This document shows positions 30,079 through 42,090 of a stretch of 64,000 nucleotides of DNA, one piece after another. The notes beneath the pieces are model-generated. The model was given only the letters and a program-made list of their open reading frames with translations. It was not told where the DNA came from and ran no database searches. The stretch's first letter is position 1. Each line of letters begins with the position of its first letter. Origin of the DNA: Acanthamoeba castellanii str. Neff (taxonomy: Eukaryota > Discosea > Longamoebia > Acanthamoebidae); assembly GCF_000313135.1 (NCBI RefSeq), contig NW_004457532.1:796539-860538 (forward strand), read 5' to 3'. The position numbers and the translations under genes are program-made.

Positions 30079-33000
30079 ATGGCAGGGCGTGGTTTGAGAT
30101 GTGCACGATGCGGGAGCTACAACCTGACGCAAGATGAAGAGGGCTTTTACGTTTGTGATGAATGTTACACACAATCGCAGGTATTTTTTTCCCAATTAGA
30201 TGCATTCGTCAGTACTCGGGCTCTGGCACTGAATCAATTTTGTGATGGTGCAGGACTACGTGCAACAAGAGCTGGACTCATATGACACCTACACCAACTC
30301 CGTACGAAGGAGGGTCACCGTACACGGCACGGAAGAGGGAGACGCACGCCCAGCAAAACGCCCGTTGATTGTCCCCACCCGTGCGTAGCTGCCACGCCAC
30401 CTGGTTGTGCTGAGGTGCTACACGTCGCTTAACACTCACATGCAATCTATGTATATGTATATGTATATGTATATGTCTCTACGTAGAGAAAGAGGAGCAG
30501 GAGGTAAGACTCGAAGACGCCTACCCAGGAGCCGAGGGCACGTACCTCGACTACTTCCAAGACCTGCTACTTCGCCAGGTACGTAGAAGACGAAGAAGAC
30601 CCCTAGAAGTCGAGAAGCGTACGACGACGGCTGATGCTGATGATGATGATGGTGATGGCATGCTACGCGACCAAGGTGGAGGCGCTGGTATCCGAGTGCG
30701 GCGTCAGTCCGCTGTTGCCGGGCGTGGTGCGCAAGCTGTGGTTCCGCTACCTCACCACGCGCGAGGGCCAGGTCGCCAACAACGAAGCCTATCGAAGCCG
30801 GCTCGCCAACCGCAGTTCGACACCCCATCACCACCTTTGTCGTGCGCTATACTCGACTAACTTGCGTTTGTCTGGCGTGCGTGCGGTGCGTGCGGTGCGT
30901 GGCCCTCTGGCTCTTACTTTTTAGCGGCCAAGGCGAAGGCGAAGAGGAAGAAGGGGGTGGAGGGGGTGGAGGCGGAACCCAGCCAGGGTGATGCGGTGAC
31001 GGAGCAGGACCTGGAGCAGAGCAAGACGTGGCTCGACGAGATGGGCCTCACCTCGCTCCTCTCCCCGTCGCCCTCCCAGCAAGACGAGAACGCGTGGCTC
31101 GTCGGCCAGGACAACGACGACGACGACAACAACAACGACAAAGGTCTGCAGAAGGAGGAGGAGAAGCCCGCGAAACCGGGGCGGAAGCGGAAACGCGAAG
31201 GCGACGGTGATTACGAGCCCGACGAGAAGAAGGAGAGACGACGTAAGGAGGGGACGAAATCCATGCAATCGCACGTACGTGACACACACACACACACACA
31301 CAACACGTGTTTGGCTAACACGGACAACCCAACGCGCGTGTGTCGTGATGGTTGGCGCGTCGTCGATGACATGTCCAACAGGTTAAGCGGGCAAGGCTAG
31401 AAAACGGCGAAGAGGAGGATGAGGAAGAAGGCAAGGCGAACAAGAAGAAACCGAAGACGGCCGGCGAGTGGAAGCGCACCATCGAGACCGCAGACGCGCT
31501 GCCGCAGGTGACCGCCACGCTGACCTTCAACTATGTGGCCTGCAACATCCTCCAGGAACCCGTCGTCGCCCACGACTTGATTCGGTGAGGTTGCCACGCG
31601 TCATGCGCGTACCACATGACACGCACGACCTGACATGCACGACACACAGCGCACGGCGTAGACTGACGTAAGACTTGCGCAGGTGGGTTCGAAGCGGGCG
31701 TCTGCCGTACGAGGAGGTCTACAGCCTGAAGGACTTCAAGGACGCTCAGTCCTTTGAAGTGCGACCCCTGGTACCAGCCCTATCTCTTTCGTTCTTTTTA
31801 ACGTTTCTCTGACCGTGCTCGGATGATGGCCTCAGCACCCAGTCACGCAGGACAAGCTGGAGTACCAGGCCTACAATCTCATCAACTACTTCGGCATCGA
31901 GCAGGAGGTACCATCATACCACGCTCTCTGTCCATTGCGTACACCCCCGTGTAACCACGACACGACACCCAACACGCGATCCGCGACGCCTTTGCGCGAC
32001 GGTGCAGGCACCACCTCCCTTCTATCCCACGCTCTGTCGGTTCGTCGAGGAGCTGCACCTGCCGCCGTCCCTCGGCCTCTTCATCCACCACATCTTCCAG
32101 CGTACGTTGCCCTCTGCTTTATCTATGCTTGAATCATAGAGAGCCGCTCACAAACGGCCAACCATATCAAGTCGCGAGTGAGAAGAAAGAGGAGAGGGTC
32201 ATGAAGTTGCTCTACGGCCGATCAAACGGTATGTAAACAAAATAGAGGAATATGTTTGGAACATTAACATACGCTTGGTTCGACATGCCGCTACATTATT
32301 ACATGCTCAAGCTTGACGCACGCATCACTCACAGATGGGCCGCACTACATGGAGCGCGCGCTGGGGGCGATCCTGGTTGCGCTCAAGCTGGTCTACGGCA
32401 GCGGCGACGAGCCGGCCCATCCGCACGACCAGTACCGGGCGTTCGTCTTCCGCCAGAGCACCGCCACGCGCGGCCGGCCACGCACGAGAGGCCCCGCTGC
32501 TGCCGTGGACCCGTGGTACGCCCTGCCGGGCCCGGCCGCCGGCACGCTGCTCAACGAGATGCCGCCCTTCGACGCGTGGAAGCACCGCATGCGCAACCTC
32601 GTCTTCGGGCCTCTTCCGCGCGGCCAGATTCCCTACTTCCCCAGGTGAGCGTCACAGCCTCGTCGTCTATCGCCGTCTTCATCGTCATCACGATCTCACA
32701 CAGGTGTGTGCGGTGGCGCGTGCGTGTGCGTGCGTGCGTGCGGTGGCGCGTGTGTGCGTGTGTGCGTGTGTGCGTGTAGTGATTTCTGGCGGATGGGGCC
32801 GCATAACCTGAAAGACTACGTCGCCTACACCCAGGCCCTCTGGGGACTCGAGCCGCCAACACGTGCGTGTGCCTCACATTCCATTGCTCACATATTCCAA
32901 CATATATTGATCTATGCACATATCAAACATTTATTGATCTCTCACACGCTCTGCTCTCTTTCGACCTGCCCACCGCCGTCTAGATCTGAAGCCCGTGGTG

Positions 33001-33613
33001 CAGCAGCTGCAGGCCAGCTACGCGGACCGCGAAGAGAAGGCCGAAGACGACGACAAGGAGGAGGAGGAGGAGGAAGGCGAGACCGCGCAACGCCCCAGCC
33101 ATCGACGATCGCCCTCCGCCGGCACCGGCGCCGAAGAGCCGTCAACGGCCAGTCAGGCTGCGCAGCCCTCGCCCACCCCGCCCGTGCTGCCGGCCAGCGA
33201 GTATGTGACCTACTACTCCGGTGCGGCCACCACCACCACACGCGCGACACGGCCTTGCCAGCTGTTGAGTGACCAGTACGCTTGGGGGGGGGAGGCGTAC
33301 AGGGATTGTGCGCACCACCGAGGACTGGCAGCGCGCCGGCCTCCACCCCAACTACCGCACCATCGTGGAGCTGGTGGCTGCCTTCTACGAACAGTACGTT
33401 AAACATACAGGCACTCTACGACTCACGCCCCAGGAAGAAGTCCCTCCCACCTGTGTTGCCAATTCTCACACACGACACACACACGACACACACACGACAC
33501 ACACACGACACACACACGACACGCCGCCCAACAACAGGCGACCGCACAATCTGCACAATGTGGCGGTCACCCTCGAGGGCGTCATGGGCCTGCGCGCGAA
33601 AAAAAGAAGATAA
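30079..33613 (+). CDS. RNA polymerase I core factor subunit, TAF1B/Rrn7-like
   Basis: TFIIB-like factor that recruits Pol I to rDNA. The ATG at 30079 opens MAGRGLRCARCGSYNL and FYVCDECYTQ, a C-x2-C...C-x2-C zinc ribbon at residues about 8-30. An acidic and Lys-rich region follows (DNDDDDNNNDKG, GRKRKREG). Then come cyclin-fold-like exons: TATLTFNYVACNILQEPVVA, WVRSGRLPYEEVYSLKDF, LCRFVEELHLPPSLGLFIHH, and RALGAILVALKLVYG. Next are LLNEMPPFDAWKHRM, SDFWRMGPHNLKDYVAYTQA, and a Glu-rich linker. The end reads GIVRTTEDWQRAGLHPNYRT, then QRPHNLHNVAVTLE and AKKRR-stop. The last junctions work with introns 33221-33302 and from 33392 to about 33538. The ribbon plus ALKLVYG and PPFDAW features fit the Rrn7/TAF1B family. 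Confidence 0.85.
30448..30477. repeat. (TATATG)n repeat in TAF1B/Rrn7 intron
   Basis: Four to five TATATG units in an intron. Confidence 0.85.
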
Positions 33614-33701
33614 AGAACGAAGGCCAAAGCACTCAGTCGCGTGTATAGGGGTGGTCAAGCAGGCAAGTGGCGGGCGGTGGTGGTGAGGGGGGGAGATCCA
33701 A

Positions 33702-34992
33702 TTAGGCGGAGGGGCGGGATCTCAGGAGCACGGGGAAGGACACGTCGAGGGAGATGCCCTCGATGCCGGCCGTCAGCCTCTGGCCGGGCTTCACCGGACC
33801 CACGCCGGACGGAGTGCCTAAGTACGCCGCACGCCACGAATGAGTGAGTGCTGTGTGTGCCGTGTGGCATGACTCGACGTCGCAGCGTACCGGTGAGGAT
33901 GAGGTCGCCCTCCTCCAGGGTCATGATGCTGCTGATGTGCGACACCAGGAAAGGAATCCTGGAAAACAAACACACATGACACAACACACACGTCAGCGCG
34001 AGCAACAGCACAATGGGGGGGACAGCGCGTGTACGAGAAGATCATGTCCTTGGTGGACCCGTTCTGGCGGAGCTCGTCGTCGACCTTGAGCCAGAGGGTG
34101 GTGTCCTCGGGGTGGGGCAGCTCCTCCTTGGCGATGAAGCGGGACACCGGGCAGAACGTGTCGTAGCCCTTGGCCACGGACCAGGGCAGGCCCTTGTTCT
34201 TGGCCTCGTTCTGGAGACCGCGGGCGGTCATATCGATGGCCAGCGCATAGCCTGCGCACATACGACACGCGACACACGACACACACACACACACACACAC
34301 GACACGACACGACACGACACGACACGACATACACCACACACACGACACACACTCGACACACATACACGACACACATACACGACACACACACAGCGATCAG
34401 CGCCGCCCATAGAGGAGGAAGTGGTCTCGCGCGAGAGATGCGGCGGGCGCACCTCCGATGTGGTCCATGGCGGCGGCCTCTGGGATGTCACGGCCTCGCT
34501 TACCGATCACCAGGCCCAGCTCGACTGCCACAAACGACAAACGCCGTGCGTGCCGAAGATGTTGAGTTGACACACTGTGAGTCGGGTAGAGTAGTGGCCG
34601 TGGTGGTGTGGTACCCTCGTGGTGGGAGTCGTCCGCGGCGGCGGCGGGCAGCTCGACGGGGCTTCCGTGCGTCACCAGCGACGACGGCGGCTTGAGGAAG
34701 AGCACCGGCGTCTAACCGATAATAAGTACACCAAAAAAGTTGTTTGTTTATGTTTACAATTATTTTCTTGTTTATTATTATTGTGGTTCGTACCTGCGGC
34801 ACGGCGTTGCCGAGCTCCTTGGCGTGCTCCGCGTAGTTGCTGGAGGAGTGGGGACATGACATGATGTCTTCTATTAGATATTCCATTGCGAATTGTTATG
34901 AATACACGCCAAGGTGCATGCAAGCCGTACCGGCCAACGCATACGACCTTGCGGCACCACTGGTGGAAGCTTGCCAATCCTCGCTGCTGCAT
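33702..34992 (-). CDS. FAHD1: Fumarylacetoacetate hydrolase domain protein, FAHD1-like (acylpyruvase/oxaloacetate decarboxylase)
   Basis: The start MQQRGLASFHQWCRKVVCVG joins RNYAEHAKELGNAVPQ. TPVLFLKPPSSLV, VELGLVIGKRGRDIPEAAAM, and GYALAIDMTARGLQ follow. Later exons give KGLPWSVAKGYDTFCPVS, WLKVDDELRQNGSTKDMIF, and IPFLVSHISSIMTLEEGDLI, then LTGTLGTPSGVGPVKPGQRL. The metal-binding E-x-E-like VELG and D-x-T in AIDMTAR are in place. The order matches human FAHD1, a mitochondrial enzyme. The N-terminus is short, so targeting is uncertain. Stop TAA (reverse) is at 33702-33704, less than 100 bp from the convergent TAF1B stop. A long CACACGA-type repeat fills one intron. Confidence 0.93.
34258..34392. 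repeat. CACACGA-type repeat in FAHD1 intron
   Basis: CA dinucleotides, CACGA pentamers and CATACACGA units over about 130 bp; entirely intronic. Confidence 0.9.
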
Positions 34993-35217
34993 TCTGCGAC
35001 TACAAAGATTATCTCAACTGTTTTGTAAATCTTTTCAAAATATTGCTAATTTTGCTTGCGTCAATCTCTGATTTATGAGTGGTTGGCGGAATTTGTGGCA
35101 AATTAATGAGTTTATCGTAAAAGCACGACCCGCAGGAGCTCCACAAACCCGCCTTTGTGCTACAACAATCCACATCTCTCCAGATTGTGGATCGCAACTG
35201 CCAAAGGAGAGAGAAAG
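34993..35217. promoter_or_regulatory. Divergent promoter, FAHD1 and small membrane protein
   Basis: 225 bp between opposed start codons; moderately AT-rich in its centre. No specific element recognised. Confidence 0.45.
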
Positions 35218-35581
35218 ATGAAGTTGGTGACGTTCCTGCTGTGGGGTTTGATTGCCATCTTGGTGTTCCCCATCTCGTGTTTCTGCGCCTTCCTCTGGAT
35301 TCTCTTCTCCTGCTGCTCGCCCTGCTTCTCCGAATGCGGTGCCGTACTTGAAGCCATGTGGAAGGGTACCCACTCCCCTGTGACCTGTTGTATCCTTGTT
35401 TTGTGGGAAGATTATAAAAAAGAAATTGATCATGAAGACTGATTATGATGAATGAGTTGTTATTAATAATTTGTATTGTTTCATCAATCCAGGAACCACG
35501 CTGGTGCAGTACTGCTGCATTAAGGCCATGGGCGGTGAACCCGGAGGAGCCAACAAGGGTGGCGGCGGCGGCGGTCACTAG
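35218..35581 (+). CDS. Short Cys-rich membrane protein, unknown function
   Basis: Two exons. The first gives MKLVTFLLWGLIAILVFPIS then CFCAFLWILFSCCSPCFSEC and AVLEAMWKG. The second gives TTLVQYCCIKAMGGEPGGA and a poly-Gly tail ending GGH-TAG. A single long hydrophobic segment spans residues about 4-35. A cluster of seven cysteines at residues about 21-41 could be palmitoylated. The total is about 77 residues. The splice (MWKG to TTLVQ) is clean. I do not recognise the family; the CSPCFSEC and CCIKAMGG motifs would be good search seeds. Confidence 0.65.
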
Positions 35582-35784
35582 AGAGCGAAGGAGAAGGAGA
35601 CCAACAACTACGCCCAGCCAAGAAGAAGATGAAGATGAAGAAGATGAAGGTGCAAAACACGAGGCGACTAGAAAAACAGGTGTACAAAAACAAGGGCTCG
35701 ACGCACTCACACGAGCGGCCTGATGTCAACGTTGACATCACATTACGAGCGGGGTGCTGGGGACTTGGTCTTGGCTGTGGGGCT

Positions 35785-38566
35785 TTAGACGACGCTGGGC
35801 GTGGAGGCGTCGATGACCTTGTCGAAGATGTCGAAGAGGTTGCCCGAGATGAAGTTGTTGTCGACGATGTTGACGAGGAAGTAGGTGTCGTGGATCTCCT
35901 TGATCAGCTCACGCGAGACCGAGCCCTCCTCGTAGGCATTGCCCCACTGCGTCTCCCACAGCGTGAAGGCCTCGTCCTTCCACACGAGGAACGCCGCAGC
36001 ATCCACCACCGTGGGCTGAACCACCTCCTAATCGACGTTCATCCAAACGACGCGACGAACAAGTCACGTGCATTAGATATGTTGATGTGTGGATGTGTTG
36101 GATGTGTTGATGTGTTGATAGGTTTAAAGTCGGCCGGAGAGATGTAAGAAGAAGAGGGTACCTTGCCGGGGAAGACGCCCCATGTGACGGCGGCGGTGCC
36201 CTTGGTGTTGGCGACGGACTCACCCTTGACGTTGACGACGTGGTAGGAGAGGGTGGGGAAGTTGACCATCTGGGCCAGCAGCTTGTCCTTGTTCTCCGGC
36301 GAGCAGAAGAACTCGAGGTACTCCTTCTGGTACACATAGCCTGCACCACGACACACACACGACACACACACGACACACACTAATCAGCAGCTGAACACAT
36401 CCAAGCCTGGAGCGTAGAAAATGTGCGGAAGTCGTCAGAAGAAGAACGCACCACCAGGGCCGCCCCAACCGAAGAGCTTGTCGGACGAGTCGGCGGCGTT
36501 GACGCGCGGCTGGGAGTTGATGGTGAGGAAGCCGGCGCGGTTGATCTTCATGAGCTGCTGCTGGATGACCGACGTCTCGGCCGCGATGGCGGTGTCGACC
36601 CAGGGCAGGCGGGTGACCTTGCCCTCGCAGTGGCCCACGAACACGTTGATGATGTCCTCCACCTTTTCGGGCGCCACGCCCCACTGCTTGCTGTAGTTGC
36701 TCCTCGGCGGCGCCATCGAGCCCAAGTGCCAGTCCTTCAGCTCGCCGAACGCCGGCGACCGCGAGTCGCCCCATCGGCCGTTGGGGAAATCGTCCCACGA
36801 CGCCGTACTGTTGTTCATTGGAGGGGGCCGGCCGCTCAGCTCAGCTCAGCGATTGGAGTGGAGTGGAGTGGAGTGGAGTGGAGTGGAGTGGAGTGGAGCT
36901 GACGACGTACCGAGACATGTACGATCGGGGTCGGTTGGCCCAGAAGATGGGGCGCACGTCCTCCTTCTCCTTCCGGTTGGTGTAGGCAGACTACGCGTGT
37001 GTGTCGACAAAAGAGGAAAAAGAACGAATGAGCTCGCGGTAAAGCGAACGCGAAAGCGAAGAGCGAGAGAGCGCGTACGGAACGCCAGGGGAGGGCGCGG
37101 GAGGGGCGAGAAGCGGCGATGAGGTCGAGGTCCTCGAGGATCTGGGTGACGGCCTTCTCGAGGTTGAGCGTGTAGAAGTGAACGCCGGGCGTGCCGGCAG
37201 CCAGCAGGTCGCGGCACATCTGCACGCACAGGTCCACGCCGTACTTCTTCACCGCCGAGTCGTCGTCCTGGATGGGCTCGAGGGCCTGCACACGCACAAC
37301 CACATCACGAACCAACCACGAACCAATCGAGAAAAGTCAGCGAACGCTCACACTCTTTTCGTTTCTTCACTAGAGGCAGTCGTGTGCCGTGCGGCGTACC
37401 TTGTTGATGTGCTCGGGGATGAAGGTCTTACAAAGGCTGGTCATGCGCCTGAATCCGCCGTAGGTCTGGATGGGCATCATACCGGGGATGATGGGACAGT
37501 TGATGCCGAGGGCACGACAGTCGTTGACAAACTTGAGGAAGAGCGAGGTGTCGTAGAAGAGCTGCGTGATGATGAAATCGGCACCGGCGTCGATCTTGGC
37601 CTTCAGGTGCTCCAGGTCCTTGTCGCGGCTCTCCGAGTCGAGGTGCATCTCGGGGTAGCCTGTCGGTAGGCTGTCCGTGAGCAAAGAAAGAAAAAGAAAG
37701 AAAAAGAAAGAAAGAAGCTGGAGGCGCCGAGACGACAACGCACCGGCAACGCAGATGCCGAAGAAGTCGCCGTACTCGGCCCGGATGTAGCGCACCAGGT
37801 CGGCCGCGTGGGCAAAGCCTCCCTCGACTGGACAGCAGCACGTGCATTAGTTCCGGGCCAGCTTGAAGCGGTCAAAACGCCAACGCACATAAACAATAAC
37901 AAATAAATAATAATAATAATAATAATACAAATAATAATTGGACTTTTGGCTTTCGGAGCCGTACCCTTCTTCCACTCTTCGCCTCGGGGAGGGTCTGCCG
38001 GCAAAACGAGAGAAAATTAGACCGGGAAGGGCCAAGCTGCTTGTCGGGGGGAAGAGAGTACCGCCGCGGAGGGCAAGGATGTTCTGGATGCCGGCGGCCT
38101 TGGCTTGGCGGAGGGCGTCGTCGATCTCGGCACGCGGCATGTTGGTGCAGGTGAGATGCATCATGGTCTCCAGGCCGCAATACTTCTGGGCGGTGGCGCA
38201 AATCTCCAGAGTCTTCTGTGCCGTGCTGCCGCCGGCACCCCACGTCACATCAATCCACTCCGGCTCGAACGAGGCCATGCGATCGAGTCGCTCGAACAAG
38301 TTGATCACGCCTTGTGCATGGGAATGGAATGGAATGAAATTAATGTGAGCATACAATTAATGCCGCTACTCGAGATTAATGTGATTTCATATAACAAAGC
38401 GAGCAAGCCGTTGAGTGTATGCTCCCACATCAAGGCGTTGCTGAATTGGAACTTGCAACGTCAAGGAAGCGGCTTTACCTTCATCGGTCTTGGGCGGGAA
38501 GTACTCGAAGGAGAACATGGTGCGCTTCTCCTCGATGGCGGCGTTGATCTTATCAATAATCTTCAT
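35785..38566 (-). CDS. MTHFR: Methylenetetrahydrofolate reductase (eukaryotic type)
   Basis: Flavoenzyme reducing 5,10-methylene-THF to 5-methyl-THF. The start [20 protein letters not shown] continues [10 protein letters not shown] with the catalytic Glu. [45 protein letters not shown], and DPPRGEEW follow. [31 protein letters not shown] and [12 protein letters not shown] complete the catalytic barrel. The C-terminal regulatory domain follows: [36 protein letters not shown], and [20 protein letters not shown]. It ends in [20 protein letters not shown]. Having both domains is the eukaryotic arrangement, in which the second half confers AdoMet inhibition in animals. Stop TAG or TAA falls at 35785. 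Introns carry (GAAA)n, (TAA)n and (GGAGT)n. Confidence 0.95.
36852..36900. repeat. (GGAGT)n repeat in MTHFR intron
   Basis: About nine GGAGT pentamers in an intron near the start of the regulatory domain. Confidence 0.9.
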
Positions 38567-38946
38567 CTTGTACAGAGCTCAAAGGAGGGTTGATCGTGAG
38601 TGGGGTTTGCGAGCGAACAATCGCGTACTACGCTGGCTTCGGCAAATGCACTAAATCCTTGCGGGCCACTTTTCCTTCTGGCTTTCCGTTTCTCGCTCCA
38701 TTCCGGCCTCGACCATTTTTTGCTCACTTTCCGCCGTTTTTATTTCCGGTAATAAAGTATAAATAATAAATAATAAACAGCAAAGAAGAGAAAACTATGT
38801 ATTGGTGTGTTGTGTGCGTTGTTATCTACATAATGCAACAGGAAGAGGGGAAGGAGGAAGAGGAAGATAAGAGGCGCCCGCGTTTGTACATGGGAAGAAA
38901 ATCAGCGCAGGAGGACTGAAAAGTGGACCACCGCGAGAGGCGCCGA
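38567..38946. other. Spacer of about 380 bp, no gene seen
   Basis: Between the MTHFR start and the UBE2H stop, both minus strand. AT-rich with ATAAATAATAAATAAT near 38760. Presumed MTHFR promoter and UBE2H 3' UTR. Confidence 0.45.
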
Positions 38947-40108
38947 CTACGGGAAGACGCCCTCGTCCTCCTCGCCGTCCGAGATGTCGCTGTAGGAACT
39001 GATGTCCTCGCTCATGTCGCTCTCGGACTTGGCCTCCAGGGCCTCCTCCGTCGCGTACTTCTTCACGTACTCTGCGCTCGCGAGACAAGTGGCCCACACC
39101 ACGGTGATCGTGAGTCTCAGCACGCAACGCCAACTACTACTTCTACAACTACCACTACAGCATCTTGCAGAGGCCTAGATGATGGCACGAACCTTTGACG
39201 GTGGACTTGTAGCGCTCGGGATCGCGGAGCAGGAGGGCGGCGGCCTCGCCGTTGAGAGGGTCGCTCGGGTTGGGGTAGAGCAGCAGCTGCGGGAGGAACA
39301 CTTCGAATATGTTGATGAGATCTGCGCCGCAAGGGTAGAACAGTTAAAACCAGTCAGGTCAGGTCAGGTCAGGTCGAGCCAACAGCTATAGTCGCGCGCC
39401 GCGCCAAGACTTGCCACAGCAGTTTCGCCGACTTTAAAGCGCACCAAAGGTGGTGGAATGGTGTGTTGATGAGGTGGATTGGTGGAGGAGAGGAGGGGCA
39501 CGAACCGAACATGGGGCTCCAGGTCTGGTTGATGACGTCGAGGCACACCGACCCCGACCTGTAAATATATACAGTCAGCAAACTGCCACCAACGAGTCTG
39601 CTGCGGCGCGAGGCGTCGCGTTTGTGTGCTTCAGGCGGTGGTGGGTGGGAGAAGGGTGCGCACGCTTCGTCCACGTTGGGGTGGTAGATCTTGTTGTCGA
39701 ATCCAATGGAGGGCGACTTGTAGGGGTAGGCCTGCGGCAGCTCTACCCGCACACGCCATATGCCGCCTTCATACGGACCTGCATTGCGCGGAGAAAGAGA
39801 GAGAGATGCAAAGTACAAGATGAGAAGTGAGTAGGAGCTGCCTGGCATCTTCCAAGAACTTTTGTGCCACGTCAGCAAAGTAGCCTGCGCAGCACAGGAT
39901 GGATCGACGTACTCTCCTTGGGTCCGTTGAACTTGACGTTGAACTCGGTCATGCAGTCGCCTGGCATGGTTACTTCGTACTCGCTCATCATGCTTCACAT
40001 TGCTCGAGAGGATCAGGATATAATGCAGATGCACTTTAATGAGGAAGTAGAGGGGGGGACGTACAGCTTCATAACATCAGTTTCCTTGCGCCTGTTGGGG
40101 GACGACAT
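38947..40108 (-). CDS. UBE2H: Ubiquitin-conjugating enzyme E2 H
   Basis: E2 enzyme that passes ubiquitin from E1 to substrates. The start [15 protein letters not shown] is followed by [51 protein letters not shown], and [11 protein letters not shown]. The active-site stretch [17 protein letters not shown] comes next, then [31 protein letters not shown] and [14 protein letters not shown]. An acidic Ser/Asp/Glu tail ends [10 protein letters not shown]. The [10 protein letters not shown] motif and acidic tail are specific to UBE2H/Ubc8. In those relatives the acidic tail supports histone ubiquitination in vitro and GID/CTLH-linked gluconeogenic turnover; the role here is inferred only from orthology. 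Six or so exons. Confidence 0.96.
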
Positions 40109-40496
40109 CTTCGTTGGCTTGCTGGGGGTGGGCGGTTTTTACAGAATGTACAGCGGGAAGCTTGGGTTCGTGAGTTGTGTGGTGCTTGTGTGAAGTTGCG
40201 GTCAATAAGATCAATGAGATGCTTGCTTGCGGTTGATTGATGAGAAAAGGGTGCGGGTCTCCACACAAGTAAGGTACGGCAGGCGAAACAACTGATCAAA
40301 ACAACCGCTTCCCGCAAACCACCAGCCCCCACAAGAAGCAAAGCTGGAAATTTCATGTCGTCGATTTTCAAAGCAAAGGAAGAAAATGTGGAGAAATTCT
40401 GGATGCATTGGGCCAATAGGACACTTTATACAACCGAGTAGAGAAAATCGCCATAAGTGTAGTCGATCACCGAGGTTGATTATTTATCTTCCCGCC
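40109..40496. promoter_or_regulatory. Divergent spacer UBE2H / SDR with a TATA-like element
   Basis: About 390 bp between opposed start codons. CTTTATACAA at about 40431-40440 lies roughly 60 bp before the SDR ATG and could act as its TATA box. Confidence 0.4.
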
Positions 40497-41864
40497 ATGG
40501 CACAGCACGCCGGCGTGGGCGAGCAATGGGACCTGGCCGGCAAGGTTGCGGTCGTCACGGGTGGTTCTTCAGGTACCACTGCTCTGCCCCCTTTTCAACC
40601 AGGTGGGGAGGCGTTCCCAACGCGTGCCTGACGACACGCCTCGTGGGCCAGGCATCGGTAAGGCGGTGGCAGAGGCGCTGGTGCAGGAGGGCGCACGCGT
40701 CGTGGTGGCCGACCTGCAGGAACCCACCTCGCCCGAGCTCAAGTCCAGCGCCATCGTCTTCTCCAAGTGCGACGTCACTCGCGCTGAAGGTACGAAAAGG
40801 AGTTGAGCTGTGGGGGCTTGCCCGACGGTGGGACTGACGCGTCCGCACCACCACCACCGCCACGGCAGACATTGCGGCGGCGATCGCCACAGCCAAGAAG
40901 AAGTGGGGCAGGTTCGACATCATGGTCAACAACGCTGGTACCTCTTACTCGTGCTCGTTCCATAGTCGTAGCATCGACTGAGCCGTGCCTTCTCTGTACT
41001 GTGCTTGTGCGTGTGTCGCGTCCCCACAGGCATTTCGGGCGGCCTGGGCTTCGCATTCCCTTTCCAGCAGTCCGCAGCCGTGTGGCGCAAGTGCGTGGCC
41101 GTTCCCACCATGAGCGTCAGCCCGCACACCACATCACAGAGCTAATTGCGTCTATTCACTGGGTGCACACACAGGGTGGTGGACATCAACTTGACCGCTG
41201 TGATTGGTACCTTCGCGCTCACAATCATGTCTGGATGTCGCAAGTGCAACCAACCACGTGTGTCGTGTGTGTCGTGTGTGTTGTGTCGTGTGTGCTTTGT
41301 TGCACGTGTGCTAGAGGGCACCCAGCAAGCCATTTGCGCCATGGCGGACAACGAGAAGGGCGGTGTGGTAATCAACGTATCGTCGATGGGCGGCCTCTTG
41401 CCCATGCCCCAGTCCCCCGTGTACGCCGCCGCCAAGGCCGGCGTGGTGAACTTCACCCGCTCCCTGGCCGCTTTCGGCAAGTCCAACGGCATCCGCGTCA
41501 ACGCCATCTGGTGCCGTCATCCATCTCTTTTTCCTGGTTACGTTCTCCGCGCGCGTGACTGACGCACGACACACGCAACACGACACACGACACACAACAC
41601 GCAACACGCACCAGCCCGACGTTCACTGATACGCCGCTCGTGCGCGAGAGCCCCGACGAAGTGGTGGAGGGCCTCAAGCGGGCCATTGGGGGCAGTCTGC
41701 TGACGCCGCCGGAGGTGGCGCGGGGCGTGGTGGAGCTGGCGACCGACCCCGGGCTTGCTGGCGCTGTCATGCGGGTAACGGTGCGCGGTGGCCGTGACCT
41801 GTGGCAGCCCTCGACGGCTCCCTCGCCCAAGTCAGCGAAGTCTCACGTGGCTGCCCGTCTGTGA
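40497..41864 (+). CDS. Short-chain dehydrogenase/reductase, probably peroxisomal
   Basis: NAD(P)-dependent oxidoreductase of the classical SDR type. The start MAQHAGVGEQWDLAGKVAVV reads on to TGGSSG-IGKAVAEAL, the Rossmann glycine motif split by an intron. VVVADLQEPTS follows; the Asp suggests NAD preference. Then come FDIMVNNAG, INVSSMGGLLPMP with catalytic Ser, YAAAKAGVVNFTRSLA with the Y-x-x-x-K pair, and FTDTPLV. The C-terminus reads SHVAARL-stop; A-R-L fits the type 1 peroxisomal targeting signal. Resemblance is closest to 15-hydroxyprostaglandin-dehydrogenase-like SDRs, but the substrate is not predictable. Introns are short, one with CACGACAC repeats. Confidence 0.88.
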
Positions 41865-42090
41865 TCTCCCATTGGCCAGATTTTAAATCCCAGCCAACCA
41901 AAACGCATTTCTTCGAGCTGTCCCTTCGTGACCCAGCGACCAACAACTCACACCAGCTCACCAGCAGCACAGAACCAGAACAAACACAAAGCATCAAAGC
42001 AAAGAACATTGAACAGAGCAAGGTGGAGGGCTGCACAAAAACAAAGAAGAAGCACAAGGAAAAGGAAAAGGAAAAAGCGTTGTGTAGAGC

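Noticed and set aside
33221..33302. Apparent frameshift at a run of nine G near the 3' end of TAF1B/Rrn7
   Set aside because: An 82-nt GT-AG intron from 33221 to 33302 joins YYS to GIVRTTEDW in phase, so no frameshift or sequencing error is needed.
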